From NCBI GenBank assembly GCA_019119555.1, contig DWWU01000011.1, positions 1 to 60,917 of the forward strand: a stretch of DNA of 60,917 nt. Direction: 5' to 3'. Below the pieces are notes generated by a model, which saw only the letters and a list, made by a program, of their open reading frames with translations, was not told the origin of the DNA and did no database searches. Each line of letters starts with the position of its first letter. Within the stretch, counting starts at the first letter, position 1. This DNA comes from Candidatus Fusicatenibacter intestinigallinarum. GTDB lineage: Bacteria; Bacillota; Clostridia; Lachnospirales; Lachnospiraceae. Positions 40,238 through 51,385 of this stretch are shown one piece after another. Made by a program: the position numbers and the translations under genes.

Positions 40238-40669
40238 ATGACAAACGTCGATACGGAAAAATGCGGAGCAATGGTACTGCAGGCTATGGAGGCCGTGGAA
40301 GAAAAAGACGAAGAGGCGTTCGCCTGGCTGCTGTATCCGGTCCCTGCGGGAGACTGGAAAGCAGAAACCGGGGAAACGGCGTTTCCAACCGCCGGACAGT
40401 TCTGGCAGGCTCTGGCGGAGATAGAATCCTATGGATTTTCCATTCCCTATCACATAGAGAACGTATGCCTGACAGAAGAATATTATGGAAGAAACTGGTA
40501 TGAAGCCCGCCAGATTCCTGTGACCTGTGCCGCGGAAGTTTCCGTGTGCTGGGCCGCCACGGAAAAGAGAACCGTCTGCCGTGCATGGCCCGTTTCTTTT
40601 CAATGTCTGTATATAGAAAAAACATGGTATCTGAATCCCTACTGGGTCTGGGAATATCTGAAATCCTGA
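40238..40669 (+). CDS. Orphan protein between two HTH genes
   Basis: The start MTNVDTEKCGAMVLQAMEAV at 40238 follows AAAGAAAGG. 143 residues, cytoplasmic, rich in Trp, Tyr and Cys. There is an N-terminal helix (MVLQAMEAVEEKDEEAFAWL), then mostly predicted strands (YHIENVCLTEE, ARQIPVTCAAEVSVCWAA, RAWPVSFQCLYIEKTWYL). The helix-then-curved-sheet pattern recalls NTF2-like folds, but I cannot assign a family. Its position between two near-identical HTH genes on the other strand suggests it may be their target or a modulator. Confidence 0.55.
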   Translation: MTNVDTEKCGAMVLQAMEAVEEKDEEAFAWLLYPVPAGDWKAETGETAFPTAGQFWQALAEIESYGFSIPYHIENVCLTEEYYGRNWYEARQIPVTCAAEVSVCWAATEKRTVCRAWPVSFQCLYIEKTWYLNPYWVWEYLKS

Positions 40670-40702
40670 AGTGTGAAACCGCCTGCATTTTGCGGGCGCC
40701 AT

Positions 40703-40921
40703 TCAATTTCCGAACCGCCGCTTCACATCTGAAATTCCAAGCAGATAATCAAGACTGCAGTCATAAAATTCTGCCAGCCGAATTGCAACATCCAGAGGAA
40801 TCTGCCGAATTCCCTTTTCATAGCGTGAATACACATCCCGGTGACACCCAAGAAACTCTGCGATCTGCCGGATGGTAAGATCATGATCCACCCGCATGTC
40901 TTCAATTCTCTGAAACTTCAT
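40703..40921 (-). CDS. Small XRE-type HTH regulator 2
   Basis: 72 residues starting MKFQRIEDMRVDHDLTIRQI, with GGGTGA before the ATG. It is a paralogue of the regulator at 39795-40016: both share KxQRIEDMR, CHRDVYSRYEKGIR, the IP pair and DYLLG, and both end RRFG plus one residue. The helix-turn-helix spans roughly residues 14-45. The gene converges with the orphan gene, leaving only 33 bp between stop codons. Confidence 0.82.
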   Translation of the reverse strand: MKFQRIEDMRVDHDLTIRQIAEFLGCHRDVYSRYEKGIRQIPLDVAIRLAEFYDCSLDYLLGISDVKRRFGN

Positions 40922-41120
40922 AAACATCACCCAACCACATACTACTAAACGGACGTATAAATAGAGGAAAACAAGACCAAATGGCATTACCATAAAAGAG
41001 CGACAAATTTATTGCTCAAATCCGACCCTTTTCCCCGCCGCGATCTCCGGCATCGGAAAAGCCCTTTGCGACGGGACGGTGTATTTTATATTTTATTTAG
41101 AAAAAAACACAGAAAAGGTG

Positions 41121-41149
41121 TTGACAAAATAAACAGTGAGTGCTATCGT
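41121..41149 (+). promoter_or_regulatory. Heat-shock operon promoter
   Basis: TTGACA (41121-41126), 17 bp, TATCGT (41144-41149), a vegetative-type promoter directly upstream of CIRCE. Confidence 0.8.
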
Positions 41150-41162
41150 AAGAGCATAGATG

Positions 41163-41189
41163 TTAGCACTCCACTTAAATGAGTGCTAA
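41163..41189. promoter_or_regulatory. CIRCE operator
   Basis: TTAGCACTC-N9-GAGTGCTAA, a perfect match to the HrcA-binding inverted repeat, placed just after the promoter and before hrcA. Confidence 0.97.
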
Positions 41190-41212
41190 CAAAAAAGAAA
41201 GGAGCGAAAGGT

Positions 41213-42262
41213 ATGGAATTGGATGAAAGAAAACGGAAGATACTGAAAGCAATCATCCAAACGTATCTGGAAACCGGCGAGCCGGTAGGTTCAAGGACAA
41301 TTTCCAAATACACCGATCTGAACCTGAGCTCCGCAACGATCCGCAACGAAATGTCAGACCTGGAAGAGATGGGATATATTCTGCAGCCCCATACATCTGC
41401 GGGGCGGATCCCTTCGGATGAAGGCTATCGGCTGTATGTCGACGAACTGATGAAGGAAAAAGAGAAGGAGATCACAGATATCAAGAAGATGGTGATCGAG
41501 AAAACGGACCACATGGAAAAGACGCTGCAGCAGGTCGTAAGGGTCCTGGCGTCCAAGACAAACTATGCGACGCTGATTACCGGACCGGCGATGCACCGCA
41601 CGAAAGTCAAGTTCATCCAGCTGTCCAAGGTCAATGAAGAGCAGCTTCTGGCAGTTATCGTAGTGGAAGGCAACCTGGTGAAAAATCAGATCATAGATCT
41701 TGACGAAGAGATCGACGATGAGCGTCTTCTGAAGCTGAATCTTCTTCTGAATACGCAGCTGAACGGGCTGACCATTGAGGAAATCAATCTCGGCATCATT
41801 CAGAAAATGAAAGAGCAGGCAGGTATTCACTCAGGCGTAATCAACAAAGTCGTCGATGCAGTTGCGGATGCGATCGCGGTGAGCGATGAGGACGTTCCGG
41901 TCTATACCAGCGGAACGACCAATATTTTCAAGTATCCGGAGCTGAGCGACAGAAAGAGCGCAAGCGGGCTGATTTCCACATTTGAGGAAAAGGAGCGCCT
42001 GGTAAACCTTCTGAAGGATACGGCATCTGAGGAAGACGGTGAGAATACCGGCATTCAGGTATATATTGGAAATGAGACCTCTCTGGAACCGCTGCGGGAC
42101 TGCAGCGTGGTAACCGCAACCTACGATATGGGCGACGGGATGAGAGGAACGATCGGAATCGTGGGACCGAAGAGAATGGACTACGAGAACGTCGTGGATA
42201 ATCTGAAGATACTCAAGACACAGCTTGACAATGTCTTCAAAAAGCCGGATACAGACACATAG
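41213..42262 (+). CDS. hrcA: Heat-inducible transcription repressor HrcA
   Basis: The start MELDERKRKILKAIIQTYLE at 41213 follows AAAGGAGCG. The frame upstream runs through CIRCE and is not used. 349 residues: an N-terminal winged helix (GEPVGSRTISKYTDLNLSSA, TIRNEMSDLEEMGYI and HTSAGRIPSDEGYR), then the GAF-like core ending GMRGTIGIVGPKRMDY. It represses its own operon through CIRCE and needs GroEL for activity. It is the first gene of hrcA-grpE-dnaK-dnaJ. Confidence 0.96.
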   Translation: MELDERKRKILKAIIQTYLETGEPVGSRTISKYTDLNLSSATIRNEMSDLEEMGYILQPHTSAGRIPSDEGYRLYVDELMKEKEKEITDIKKMVIEKTDHMEKTLQQVVRVLASKTNYATLITGPAMHRTKVKFIQLSKVNEEQLLAVIVVEGNLVKNQIIDLDEEIDDERLLKLNLLLNTQLNGLTIEEINLGIIQKMKEQAGIHSGVINKVVDAVADAIAVSDEDVPVYTSGTTNIFKYPELSDRKSASGLISTFEEKERLVNLLKDTASEEDGENTGIQVYIGNETSLEPLRDCSVVTATYDMGDGMRGTIGIVGPKRMDYENVVDNLKILKTQLDNVFKKPDTDT

Positions 42263-42279
42263 AAAGGTGGAATAAGGCG

Positions 42280-42981
42280 TTGGCAGAAGAAAACAGAACG
42301 TTAAATGAAACAACAGAAACGGCGGAAGCCGCAGCCGGAGCAGCAGATGAGGCTGCACAGGATACGGAACGCGGGATTCCTGCCGAAGAAATCATGAAAG
42401 AAGCGGACGAGGCGGAAGCGGAAGCGGCCGCAGAGAAAAAGGCGGAGGAACAGAAACAGACAGAGGATTCCCCGGAGCCGTCCGCACAGGAGGACAAAGA
42501 GCCCCAGACAAAGGAAAAACGGTTCTTCAAGAAAAAGGACAAGAAAGACAAGAAAGATGAAAAAATTGAAGAGCTGACTGACCGGCTGACCCGTCAGCTG
42601 GCGGAGTTTGACAACTACCGGAAGCGCACAGAAAAGGAAAAGGCAAGCATGTATATCATCGGTGCGAAGGATATTGTAGAGAAAATCCTTCCGGTTGTCG
42701 ACAATTTTGAGCGCGGTCTTGCGACCGTGGAACATCCGGAGGACGATCCCTTCGCTGACGGAATGAATAAGATCTACAAGCAGCTGACCAAGGCTCTCGA
42801 GGATATGGGAGTCACGGTTATCGAGGCGGTAGGCAAGGAATTCGATCCGAATCTTCACAATGCAGTCATGCATGTGGAGGATGAGAGCGTCGGTGAAAAC
42901 GTCATCGTCGAGGAATTTCAGAAAGGCTACAAGTACAAGGACATCGTGGTACGGCACAGTATGGTAAAGGTAGCCAACTGA
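42280..42981 (+). CDS. grpE: GrpE nucleotide exchange factor
   Basis: It starts with TTG at 42280, with GAAAGGTGG 6-9 nt upstream. 233 residues: a disordered Glu/Ala/Lys-rich N-terminus (1-95), a coiled coil with LTRQLAEFDNYRKRTEKEKA, and the GrpE core (IVEKILPVVDNFERGL, EAVGKEFDPNLHNAVMHVED) ending EEFQKGYKYKDIVVRHSMVK. It resets DnaK by releasing ADP. The acidic N-terminal tail is longer than in the E. coli protein (197 residues). Confidence 0.95.
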   Translation: MAEENRTLNETTETAEAAAGAADEAAQDTERGIPAEEIMKEADEAEAEAAAEKKAEEQKQTEDSPEPSAQEDKEPQTKEKRFFKKKDKKDKKDEKIEELTDRLTRQLAEFDNYRKRTEKEKASMYIIGAKDIVEKILPVVDNFERGLATVEHPEDDPFADGMNKIYKQLTKALEDMGVTVIEAVGKEFDPNLHNAVMHVEDESVGENVIVEEFQKGYKYKDIVVRHSMVKVAN

Positions 42982-42987
42982 TAAAGC

Positions 42988-43015
42988 GTGACAGTTCAGG
43001 CGGCTGAGCTGTTAC
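42988..43015. repeat. RPT module A between grpE and dnaK
   Basis: GTGACAGTTCAGGCGGCTGA, then GCTGTTAC; 7 bp after the grpE stop. Confidence 0.85.
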
Positions 43016-43034
43016 AGGAAAGCAGACACATATC

Positions 43035-43063
43035 GGCAATCGTTCAGCGATCTGAACGGCTGC
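43035..43063. repeat. RPT module A, second copy between grpE and dnaK
   Basis: GGCAATCGTTCAGCGATCTG, then AACGGCTGC; diverged. Confidence 0.7.
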
Positions 43064-43093
43064 GGATATTACAACAATCTGAAATACAAATAA

Positions 43094-44995
<1,902 letters not shown>

Positions 44996-45020
44996 GACAC
45001 AAAGACAGAGTCTGTTCTCT

Positions 45021-45178
45021 GTCCGTCCGGAATCATGTTCCGGACGGGCGGAAAACAGATATAGATGAAAGAATGAGAAAAAACATTCCGTCAGCTGGAC
45101 GGTTATAAGACGCAAAGCCCAGAGGGCTGTCAGTGACATCGGCCAAGCGATGTCGGGCGGCGGCGCTGGGATTTTTGT
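45021..45178 (+). terminator. Hairpins between dnaK and dnaJ
   Basis: CCGTCCGGAA-tcatg-TTCCGGACGG (45028-45051) has no U-run. AAAGCCCAG...CTGGGATTTTT (45113-45178) looks like a weak terminator, and may set the lower level of dnaJ. Confidence 0.5.
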
Positions 45179-45195
45179 ATGGAAAGGTGAAAGAT

Positions 45196-46413
45196 ATGGC
45201 AGAAAAGAGAGATTACTACGAGGTCCTCGGTGTTGACCGGGGCGCCGACGATGCCACATTGAAAAAAGCATACAGACAGCTTGCCAAGAAATATCATCCT
45301 GATATGAATCCCGGCGACAAAGAGGCAGAAGCAAAATTCAAGGAAGCCACAGAGGCATACGGAGTGCTGAGCGATCCGGAGAAAAGGCGTCAGTATGACC
45401 AGTTCGGACATGCAGCCTTTGACGGCGGCGCGGGCGGCGGAGCCGGCGGCTTTGGCGGATTTGATTTCAGCGGCGATATGGGCGATATTTTCGGCGACAT
45501 TTTCGGCGATCTGTTCGGAAGCGGCGGAAGAAGACGGGCGAACAACGGTCCGATGAAAGGTGCGAGCCTGCGCGCTGTGATTCACATCAGTTTTGAGGAA
45601 GCGGTGTTTGGCTGCGAGAAAGAGCTGGAACTGACATTGAAAGATACCTGCACCACCTGCGGCGGAACCGGTGCAAAGCCGGGAACGTCACCGGAAACCT
45701 GTCCGAAATGTAAAGGAACCGGTCAGGTGACCTATACGCAGCAGTCTATTTTCGGTTCGATCCGAAACGTACAGACCTGTCCGGACTGCGGCGGTACAGG
45801 AAAAATCATCCGCGACAAATGTACCCATTGTCACGGAACCGGCTACACCAGCAGCCGCAAGAAGATTCAAGTTTCTGTTCCGGCAGGAATCGACGACGGT
45901 CAGAGCATCCGTATCCGGGAAAAAGGAGAGCCGGGTATCAACGGCGGCCCGAGAGGAGATCTGCTGGTGGAAGTGCAGGTGGCCCGTCATCCGGAATTCC
46001 AGAGACAGGATATGAACATCTTTTCAACGGTGTATATTACCTTTGCACAGGCAGCTCTTGGAGGAGACGTAAGGATCAGAACGGTCGACGGCGACGTGCT
46101 GTACACCGTGAAGGCGGGAACCCAGACCAACACAAAGATTCGCCTGAAAGGAAAAGGCGTTCCGTCCCTGCGCAATAAGGCGGTGCGTGGAGACCAGTAT
46201 GTCACACTGGTGGTTCAGACGCCGACAAAACTCAATGAAAAGGCAAAAGAGGCTCTGAGAAAATTTGATGAAGCCTGCGGCAACCGTCCGTCGGAAGCTT
46301 CTGCGGATTCCGGAGATGAGAGCAGAAAAGAAACCGGCGGAAAAGAAGGCGGCAAAAAGAAAAAAGGCTTTATGGATCGTGTGAAGGAAGCATTCGAAGA
46401 TGCGGAAAAATAA
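45196..46413 (+). CDS. dnaJ: Chaperone DnaJ (Hsp40)
   Basis: The start [18 protein letters not shown] at 45196 follows GGAAAGGTG. 405 residues: a J domain with the HPD motif ([11 protein letters not shown]), a Gly/Phe-rich region ([15 protein letters not shown]), four zinc-binding CxxCxGxG repeats ([32 protein letters not shown]) and the C-terminal substrate domains. The last 40 residues are Lys/Glu/Gly-rich, longer than usual. It works with DnaK and GrpE. Confidence 0.96.
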   Translation: MAEKRDYYEVLGVDRGADDATLKKAYRQLAKKYHPDMNPGDKEAEAKFKEATEAYGVLSDPEKRRQYDQFGHAAFDGGAGGGAGGFGGFDFSGDMGDIFGDIFGDLFGSGGRRRANNGPMKGASLRAVIHISFEEAVFGCEKELELTLKDTCTTCGGTGAKPGTSPETCPKCKGTGQVTYTQQSIFGSIRNVQTCPDCGGTGKIIRDKCTHCHGTGYTSSRKKIQVSVPAGIDDGQSIRIREKGEPGINGGPRGDLLVEVQVARHPEFQRQDMNIFSTVYITFAQAALGGDVRIRTVDGDVLYTVKAGTQTNTKIRLKGKGVPSLRNKAVRGDQYVTLVVQTPTKLNEKAKEALRKFDEACGNRPSEASADSGDESRKETGGKEGGKKKKGFMDRVKEAFEDAEK

Positions 46414-46415
46414 AT

Positions 46416-46443
46416 GTAACCGTTCAGCCGGCTGAATTGTTGC
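46416..46443. repeat. RPT module A, 3 bp after the dnaJ stop
   Basis: GTAACCGTTCAGCCGGCTGA, then ATTGTTGC. Confidence 0.85.
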
Positions 46444-46490
46444 AAATAAACAGGACTGTTCGGCCAGCGCTCATGAAAGCAGGCCAGAAA

Positions 46491-46546
46491 CCGCAGGAAG
46501 CGGGAGGTACCGGCAATTATGTTCCGATACCTCCCGCTTCCTGCGG
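46491..46546. terminator. Bidirectional terminator between dnaJ and trkA
   Basis: CCGCAGGAAGCGGGAGGTA and TACCTCCCGCTTCCTGCGG form a long stem. Confidence 0.88.
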
Positions 46547-46584
46547 CTCTTTATGTTTTTCTCGGCTGATATGTTTCCGACGGA

Positions 46585-47232
46585 TTATAATTGCAGCAGT
46601 TTCTGCAGCGTTTTGTTGTCGCCCATGACGAAAATACTCTCATTGGCAGAAAACTGATATCCGGGTTCCGGCAGCGGCTCCAGGCGTTCCCCATGCTTGA
46701 TCGCAAGAATATTGAAACGGTATTTCAGCCGGGAACTTACCTGCACAATGGTGTTGCCCACCCAGGAACGGGGAACTTCCATCTCGTAAATCGAATAATC
46801 GTCGGTCAGCTCAATGTAGTCGAAAATATGCTCGGAGCTGTATCGCACGGCAGCCCATGAAGCCATCTGTTTCTCCGGGTAGATAACGTCGTCAGCGCCT
46901 GCCATCAGCAGGAATTTTGCCTGTACTTCACGGGAGGCCCGGGAGAGAATAAACGGAGCGCCATGTTCTTTGAGCAGCGCGGTGGTTTCCAGAGAACTCT
47001 GAAAATTGTCTCCGATGGCCACCACGCACAGGTCGAAATTGCGTACGCCGAGAGAATCGATGAACGCTTCGTTGGTGCTGTCTCCGATCTGTCCGTTGGT
47101 GACAAAATCCATGGCATCGTTGACTCTCTGTTCGTCAGCGTCGATGGCCAGAACCTCGTGGTTCAGTTTCTGGAGCTCCTGTGCCATATGGCGGCCAAAC
47201 CGGCCAAGCCCTATCAGTAATACAGATTTCAT
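46585..47232 (-). CDS. TrkA/KtrA family potassium channel regulatory subunit
   Basis: 215 residues: an N-terminal RCK Rossmann domain with SVLLIGLGRFGRHMAQELQK (GxGxxG nucleotide site), VLAIDADEQRVNDAM and acidic end-of-strand residues, and a C-terminal TrkA-C domain (about 135-215, YSIYEMEVPRSWVGNTIVQV, then NESIFVMGDN). It gates the partner channel encoded upstream (47327-48703) by binding ATP/ADP or NAD(H) and, in C-domains, c-di-AMP. It is the second gene of a two-gene leftward operon. Confidence 0.92.
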   Translation of the reverse strand: MKSVLLIGLGRFGRHMAQELQKLNHEVLAIDADEQRVNDAMDFVTNGQIGDSTNEAFIDSLGVRNFDLCVVAIGDNFQSSLETTALLKEHGAPFILSRASREVQAKFLLMAGADDVIYPEKQMASWAAVRYSSEHIFDYIELTDDYSIYEMEVPRSWVGNTIVQVSSRLKYRFNILAIKHGERLEPLPEPGYQFSANESIFVMGDNKTLQKLLQL

Positions 47233-47314
47233 AGATAATTCGTCCTTTCTTTTTTAAAACTTTTGTGTTAAAAATCTTTTGCGCTTAAAATTCTTTGGAT
47301 CTGAATGTTCAAAT

Positions 47315-47341
47315 TCAACCGTTCAGTTAGCTGACGGTTAC
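47315..47341. repeat. RPT module A overlapping the trkH stop codon
   Basis: TCAACCGTTCAGTTAGCTGA, then CGGTTAC. On the minus strand it supplies the last codons (Val-Thr-Val-Ser end) and the TAA of the potassium transporter gene. Confidence 0.8.
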
Positions 47342-48703
47342 TTTCTCCTGCGGGTACATGGAAGTCTGCCGGTTCTTTCCGGACAGCATCGCGTAAATCA
47401 GAGTCAGCCCTCCGACGCGGCCGAAGTACATCAGGAAAATCAGAATCAGTTTTGATATTGTTCCCAGCGTAGGGGTGGCCCCGAGGGTGAGGCCGACAGT
47501 TCCGACCGCAGAGGCTGTCTCAAACAGGGCTTCCATCAGCGTAATGTCCTCCATCGCACAGATCGCCGCGCCTCCCGTGAAAAACAGTGTGAAATACAGG
47601 AGCACAATGGTCGCCGCATTCATCAGCGCTTCCGGCATCAGACGGCGGCCGAAGCATTCCGGGGCTGACTGCCGGCGCAGGATGGCGGAGGCGGTCAGAA
47701 CGAGAACGGCGAGGGTTGTCACCTTGAATCCGCCGGCTGTGGATCCGGGAGCGCCTCCGACCAGCATCAGCAGGATCGTAATTGCCTGGGATGGCTCGCT
47801 TAAGCTGGTCAGATCCACCGAGTTAAATCCGGCAGTACGGGGAGTGACAGCCTGAAAAAAAGAAGCCAGGATCCGTTCCCCTGAGGACAGAGAATCCCAT
47901 ACCGGACGGCCAAACTCGAAGAAGTAGAAAAGCAGCGTCGGAATCAGGATCAGCCCGGCGGTAGTCGCCAGAATCAGCTTGCTCTGGAGGGAAAAGGCTC
48001 GCAGGTGATATTTGTGCTGGCGAACATCCTTCCAGGTCATAAATCCTATACCGCCGAAAATAATCAGGAAAGCGATCGTAAGGGAGACAATCGGATCCCC
48101 GGTATAATCGGTCAGAGAAGAAAACGGACTCTTGATCCCCATCAGGTCGAAGCCCGCGTTGCAGAACGCGGAAATGGAATGGAACACAGAATACCATAAT
48201 CCTCTGGCGACACCGAACTCAGGAATGAAGCGCACTGCGAGGAGCGCCGCGCCGATTCCTTCCATTAAAAACAGGGATTTCAGAATAAATCCGGTCATCC
48301 GGATGATTCCCCCGACCTGCGGGGCGGAAATCGATTCCTGCATGACCCAGCGCTGTTTCAGGCCGATTTTCTTTCCGGAAAAAACGGCTACGGCCACAGC
48401 CACCGTGACAACGCCCATGCCTCCGATCTGGATCAGGAGTATGATGATAAACTGGCCGAATGTGGTCCAGTAAAGGGCTGTGTCCTGTACGATCAGTCCG
48501 GTCACGCAGGTTGCTGAGGTCGCGGTGAAAAGCGCGTCCAGAAAGGAAGCTCCTCCGGGTCCCTTTGTGGAAATCGGAAGCATCAGCAGCAGAGTTCCCG
48601 TCAGAATCAGAAGCGCAAAACCGACAATAATAATTCTGGCCGGAGTGATTTGTTTTTTTCTCCATAACATGACAGTATCCACCTTTTCTGTTGTATTTGA
48701 CAT
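47327..48703 (-). CDS. TrkH/KtrB family potassium transporter
   Basis: 458 residues with four M1-P-M2 repeats. P-loop filters include TSATCVTGLI (first), ISAFCNAGFDL (second), TPRTAGFNSVD (third) and SAVGTVGLTLG (fourth), each with the key Gly. It forms the K+ (with Na+ or H+) uptake pore in the membrane. The TrkA-type subunit encoded next is its regulator. It is divergent from kdpD, with only 102 bp between starts, so both may respond to the same operator. Its stop codon lies inside an RPT palindrome. Confidence 0.92.
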   Translation of the reverse strand: MSNTTEKVDTVMLWRKKQITPARIIIVGFALLILTGTLLLMLPISTKGPGGASFLDALFTATSATCVTGLIVQDTALYWTTFGQFIIILLIQIGGMGVVTVAVAVAVFSGKKIGLKQRWVMQESISAPQVGGIIRMTGFILKSLFLMEGIGAALLAVRFIPEFGVARGLWYSVFHSISAFCNAGFDLMGIKSPFSSLTDYTGDPIVSLTIAFLIIFGGIGFMTWKDVRQHKYHLRAFSLQSKLILATTAGLILIPTLLFYFFEFGRPVWDSLSSGERILASFFQAVTPRTAGFNSVDLTSLSEPSQAITILLMLVGGAPGSTAGGFKVTTLAVLVLTASAILRRQSAPECFGRRLMPEALMNAATIVLLYFTLFFTGGAAICAMEDITLMEALFETASAVGTVGLTLGATPTLGTISKLILIFLMYFGRVGGLTLIYAMLSGKNRQTSMYPQEKVTVS

Positions 48704-48744
48704 TGATGTTGTATCAGTATATCATGGTTTCCGTAAGCGCAGAA

Positions 48745-48771
48745 TTAAGATTTAAGGCTGTACCTTAAGAT
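48745..48771. promoter_or_regulatory. Putative KdpE operator between the K+ transporter gene and kdpD
   Basis: TTAAGAT occurs at 48745-48751 and again at 48765-48771, exactly 20 bp apart. TTAAGGctgtaCCTTAA (48752-48768) is a perfect inverted repeat between them. It lies in the shared divergent control region. Confidence 0.5.
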
Positions 48772-48805
48772 CGGCTTAATATTATGTCACGGGGAGGAAC
48801 CGTTT

Positions 48806-51385
48806 ATGCAGGAGGATCAGACAGAAATCGGACAATTGAAAATTTTTTTCAGCTATGCTCCCGGAACGGGAAAGACGCAGGCGATGCTCGCGGCGGCGCG
48901 AAGAGAACAGGAGCGGGGCTGTGACGTTGTGGTCGGCTATCTGGAAGAGGAAGAACAGCGGGCCGCTGCCGTGACAGAGTTCGGAATGGAATGCCTTCCT
49001 GTGCGCAGAATCCGCTATCAGGGAAACACAGATCAGGAGTTTGATCTTGACGGTGCGCTTGCGCGGCGGCCGCAGCTGCTCCTGGTGGACCAGATGGCCC
49101 ATGCCAACAGAGAAGGAAGCCGCCATCTCAGACGCTGCCAGGATATCGAGGAGCTGCTGCGGGCCGGCATCCATGTGTACACAACGGTTGATGTGCAGAA
49201 TCTGGAAAGCCTGGAGGATCTGGTGTTTTCCGTGACGAAACGCCCGGTGAAGGAGAAAATTCCCGATTCTGTTTTTGACGGGGCGGACCAGGTAGAATTT
49301 GTGGATATGGAGCCGGAGGAGCTGCTCCGGAAGAAGGCGGAGGAGGCAGAGCCCGCGGGACAGACGGCCTTTACCAAGGATGAGCTGACCTCTCTGCGGG
49401 AGATCGCTTTCCGGCGGGCGGCGGAACGCATCGGTAAGCACCGCGGGGAGAAACAGAAAGGCATACAGGAACATCTGCTGATCTGTCTGTCAGGGGCTCC
49501 GTCCAATGCGGCGGTGATACGCACGGCGGTCCGGATGGCGGAGGCTTTTCACGGAAAGCTGACCGCGCTGTTTGTGGACAACCGGCAGGCAAGAGGAGAG
49601 GCCGTGAGGGAGAACCTGCGGCTGGCGCGGGAGCTGGGCGCACGGATTGCCACGGTTTACGGGGACGACACGGCGCTGCAGATTGCGGAGTACGCACAGA
49701 TCAGCGGAGTGACGAAAATCGTGCTGGGACGCAGCGCGAAACGGTGGCGTTCCCGTCAGATGGTAGACCGGCTCAGCGAGCTTGCGCCGGATGTGGATAT
49801 CTACATCATTCCGGACCAGCACCGTGCAAAAGAGCGGACCAGGGTGCTGCGGCCGGAACGGGAGAGGATAACGCTTCGGGATCTGGCGATTTCCCTTGGA
49901 ATTATGGCTGTGTGTACGGTGGTCAGCTTTTTCTTTTCCGGGATGGGATTTAAAGAGTCAAATCTTGTCCTGATTTATATTCTGGGTGTTCTGAGCGTGG
50001 CGGTGATCACCGGAGGAAAGGTGTACAGTCTGGCCGTCTCGCTGCTGGTCGTGCTGCTGTTTAACTTCTTTTTTACGGAGCCGTATTTTTCCCTGTTCAG
50101 CGCGCCGGGATATCTCGTGACTTTTGTGATTATGCTGGCGGCAGCGGTGGTGAGCAGCACTCTGACCGGACGGGTGAAAAAACAGGCGGCGCTCAGCGCG
50201 CGCAAGGCCTATCGAACGGGCACGCTGCTGGAGACGAGCCGGAAGCTGCAGGGTGCGGGGAATGAAAAAGAGATTCTGGCGGTGGCGGCGGAACAGATGG
50301 GAAAACTGCTGGAACGGACGATCGTGATCTATCCTGCCGGAACCGGCGGCGGACTGGGACAGATGGAAATTTTCCCGGGAAAAGACAGGAAAAGCCAGAT
50401 ACGGGAGGAGCTGGCGGGAGAACAGAACGTTGCGGAATGGGTGTTCCGGAACAATAAGCATGCGGGCGCAATGACCCAGACCTTTTCCGAGGCGTCCTGC
50501 CTGTATATGGCGGTGCGCAGCCGGAAACAGGCGCTGGCGGTGGTGGGCATCCGGATGAAAGATTCCGACCCGCCGGCGGATTTCGAGAAAGACCTGATGG
50601 TTGCGATTCTGGATGAATGCGGCCTTGCCCTGGAACGGGAGAAGATCCGCAGGGCAAATCAGGAGCTGGAGGAAACCGCCCGGCAGGAGGCGCTGCGGGC
50701 AAATCTGCTGCGGGCGATTTCCCATGATCTGAGGACTCCGCTGACCAGTATCTCCGGAAACGCAGGCATACTGATGGAAGAAAGCCGGAGGCTGGAGGAA
50801 GAAAAGAAGCAGGGACTTTATCTGGCGATTTATGACGATGCCATGTGGCTGATGCAGCTGGTGGAGAATCTGTTGTCGATCACCAGGATTGAGAACGGAA
50901 ACATGCGGCTGGAGCTTCGTCCCGCCGTGCTGGAAGAAGTGCTGTATGAGGCGATGGATCATCTGGACCGCCGGGCGTCGGAACATACGATCACCACGGA
51001 GCTTCCGGATGAGATTCTGGTGGCGGATATGGATCCGCGGCTGATCGGGCAGGTCGTGATCAACATTGTCAACAATGCGGTAAAATACACGCCGTCCGGT
51101 TCTCATATCTGCGTCGGGGCGCAGAGAGAGGGACGGCAGATCACAGTGAGAATTTCCGACGACGGACCTGGCATTGAAAAGGAAGAGAAAAAGAGGATTT
51201 TTGATATGTTTTACACGGCAGAGAACAGGAATGCGGACGGCCGCAGAGGAATGGGGCTGGGGCTGGCCCTGTGCAGATCCATTGTAAACGCCCACGGCGG
51301 AACGATCTCTGTGGAAGACTGCAGCCCGCACGGCACCTGCTTCCTGTTCACCTTACACGCTTCGGAGGTAGCGGCATATGAATAA
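48806..51385 (+). CDS. kdpD: KdpD family sensor histidine kinase
   Basis: 859 residues. The N-terminal KdpD domain (1-210) has an APGTGKTQAML P-loop. A universal-stress-like domain follows (about 228-350), then four DUF4118 helices (about 360-460), a GAF-type linker, HisKA with phospho-acceptor H640 in AISHDLRTPLTS, and HATPase_c with VVINIVNNAVKYTP, DDGPGIEKEEK and GMGLGLALC. GGGGAGG precedes the start. It overlaps kdpE by 8 bp. It senses K+ limitation or c-di-AMP. No kdpFABC is in the window, so the neighbouring Trk system is a plausible target (inference). Confidence 0.93.
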   Translation: MQEDQTEIGQLKIFFSYAPGTGKTQAMLAAARREQERGCDVVVGYLEEEEQRAAAVTEFGMECLPVRRIRYQGNTDQEFDLDGALARRPQLLLVDQMAHANREGSRHLRRCQDIEELLRAGIHVYTTVDVQNLESLEDLVFSVTKRPVKEKIPDSVFDGADQVEFVDMEPEELLRKKAEEAEPAGQTAFTKDELTSLREIAFRRAAERIGKHRGEKQKGIQEHLLICLSGAPSNAAVIRTAVRMAEAFHGKLTALFVDNRQARGEAVRENLRLARELGARIATVYGDDTALQIAEYAQISGVTKIVLGRSAKRWRSRQMVDRLSELAPDVDIYIIPDQHRAKERTRVLRPERERITLRDLAISLGIMAVCTVVSFFFSGMGFKESNLVLIYILGVLSVAVITGGKVYSLAVSLLVVLLFNFFFTEPYFSLFSAPGYLVTFVIMLAAAVVSSTLTGRVKKQAALSARKAYRTGTLLETSRKLQGAGNEKEILAVAAEQMGKLLERTIVIYPAGTGGGLGQMEIFPGKDRKSQIREELAGEQNVAEWVFRNNKHAGAMTQTFSEASCLYMAVRSRKQALAVVGIRMKDSDPPADFEKDLMVAILDECGLALEREKIRRANQELEETARQEALRANLLRAISHDLRTPLTSISGNAGILMEESRRLEEEKKQGLYLAIYDDAMWLMQLVENLLSITRIENGNMRLELRPAVLEEVLYEAMDHLDRRASEHTITTELPDEILVADMDPRLIGQVVINIVNNAVKYTPSGSHICVGAQREGRQITVRISDDGPGIEKEEKKRIFDMFYTAENRNADGRRGMGLGLALCRSIVNAHGGTISVEDCSPHGTCFLFTLHASEVAAYE

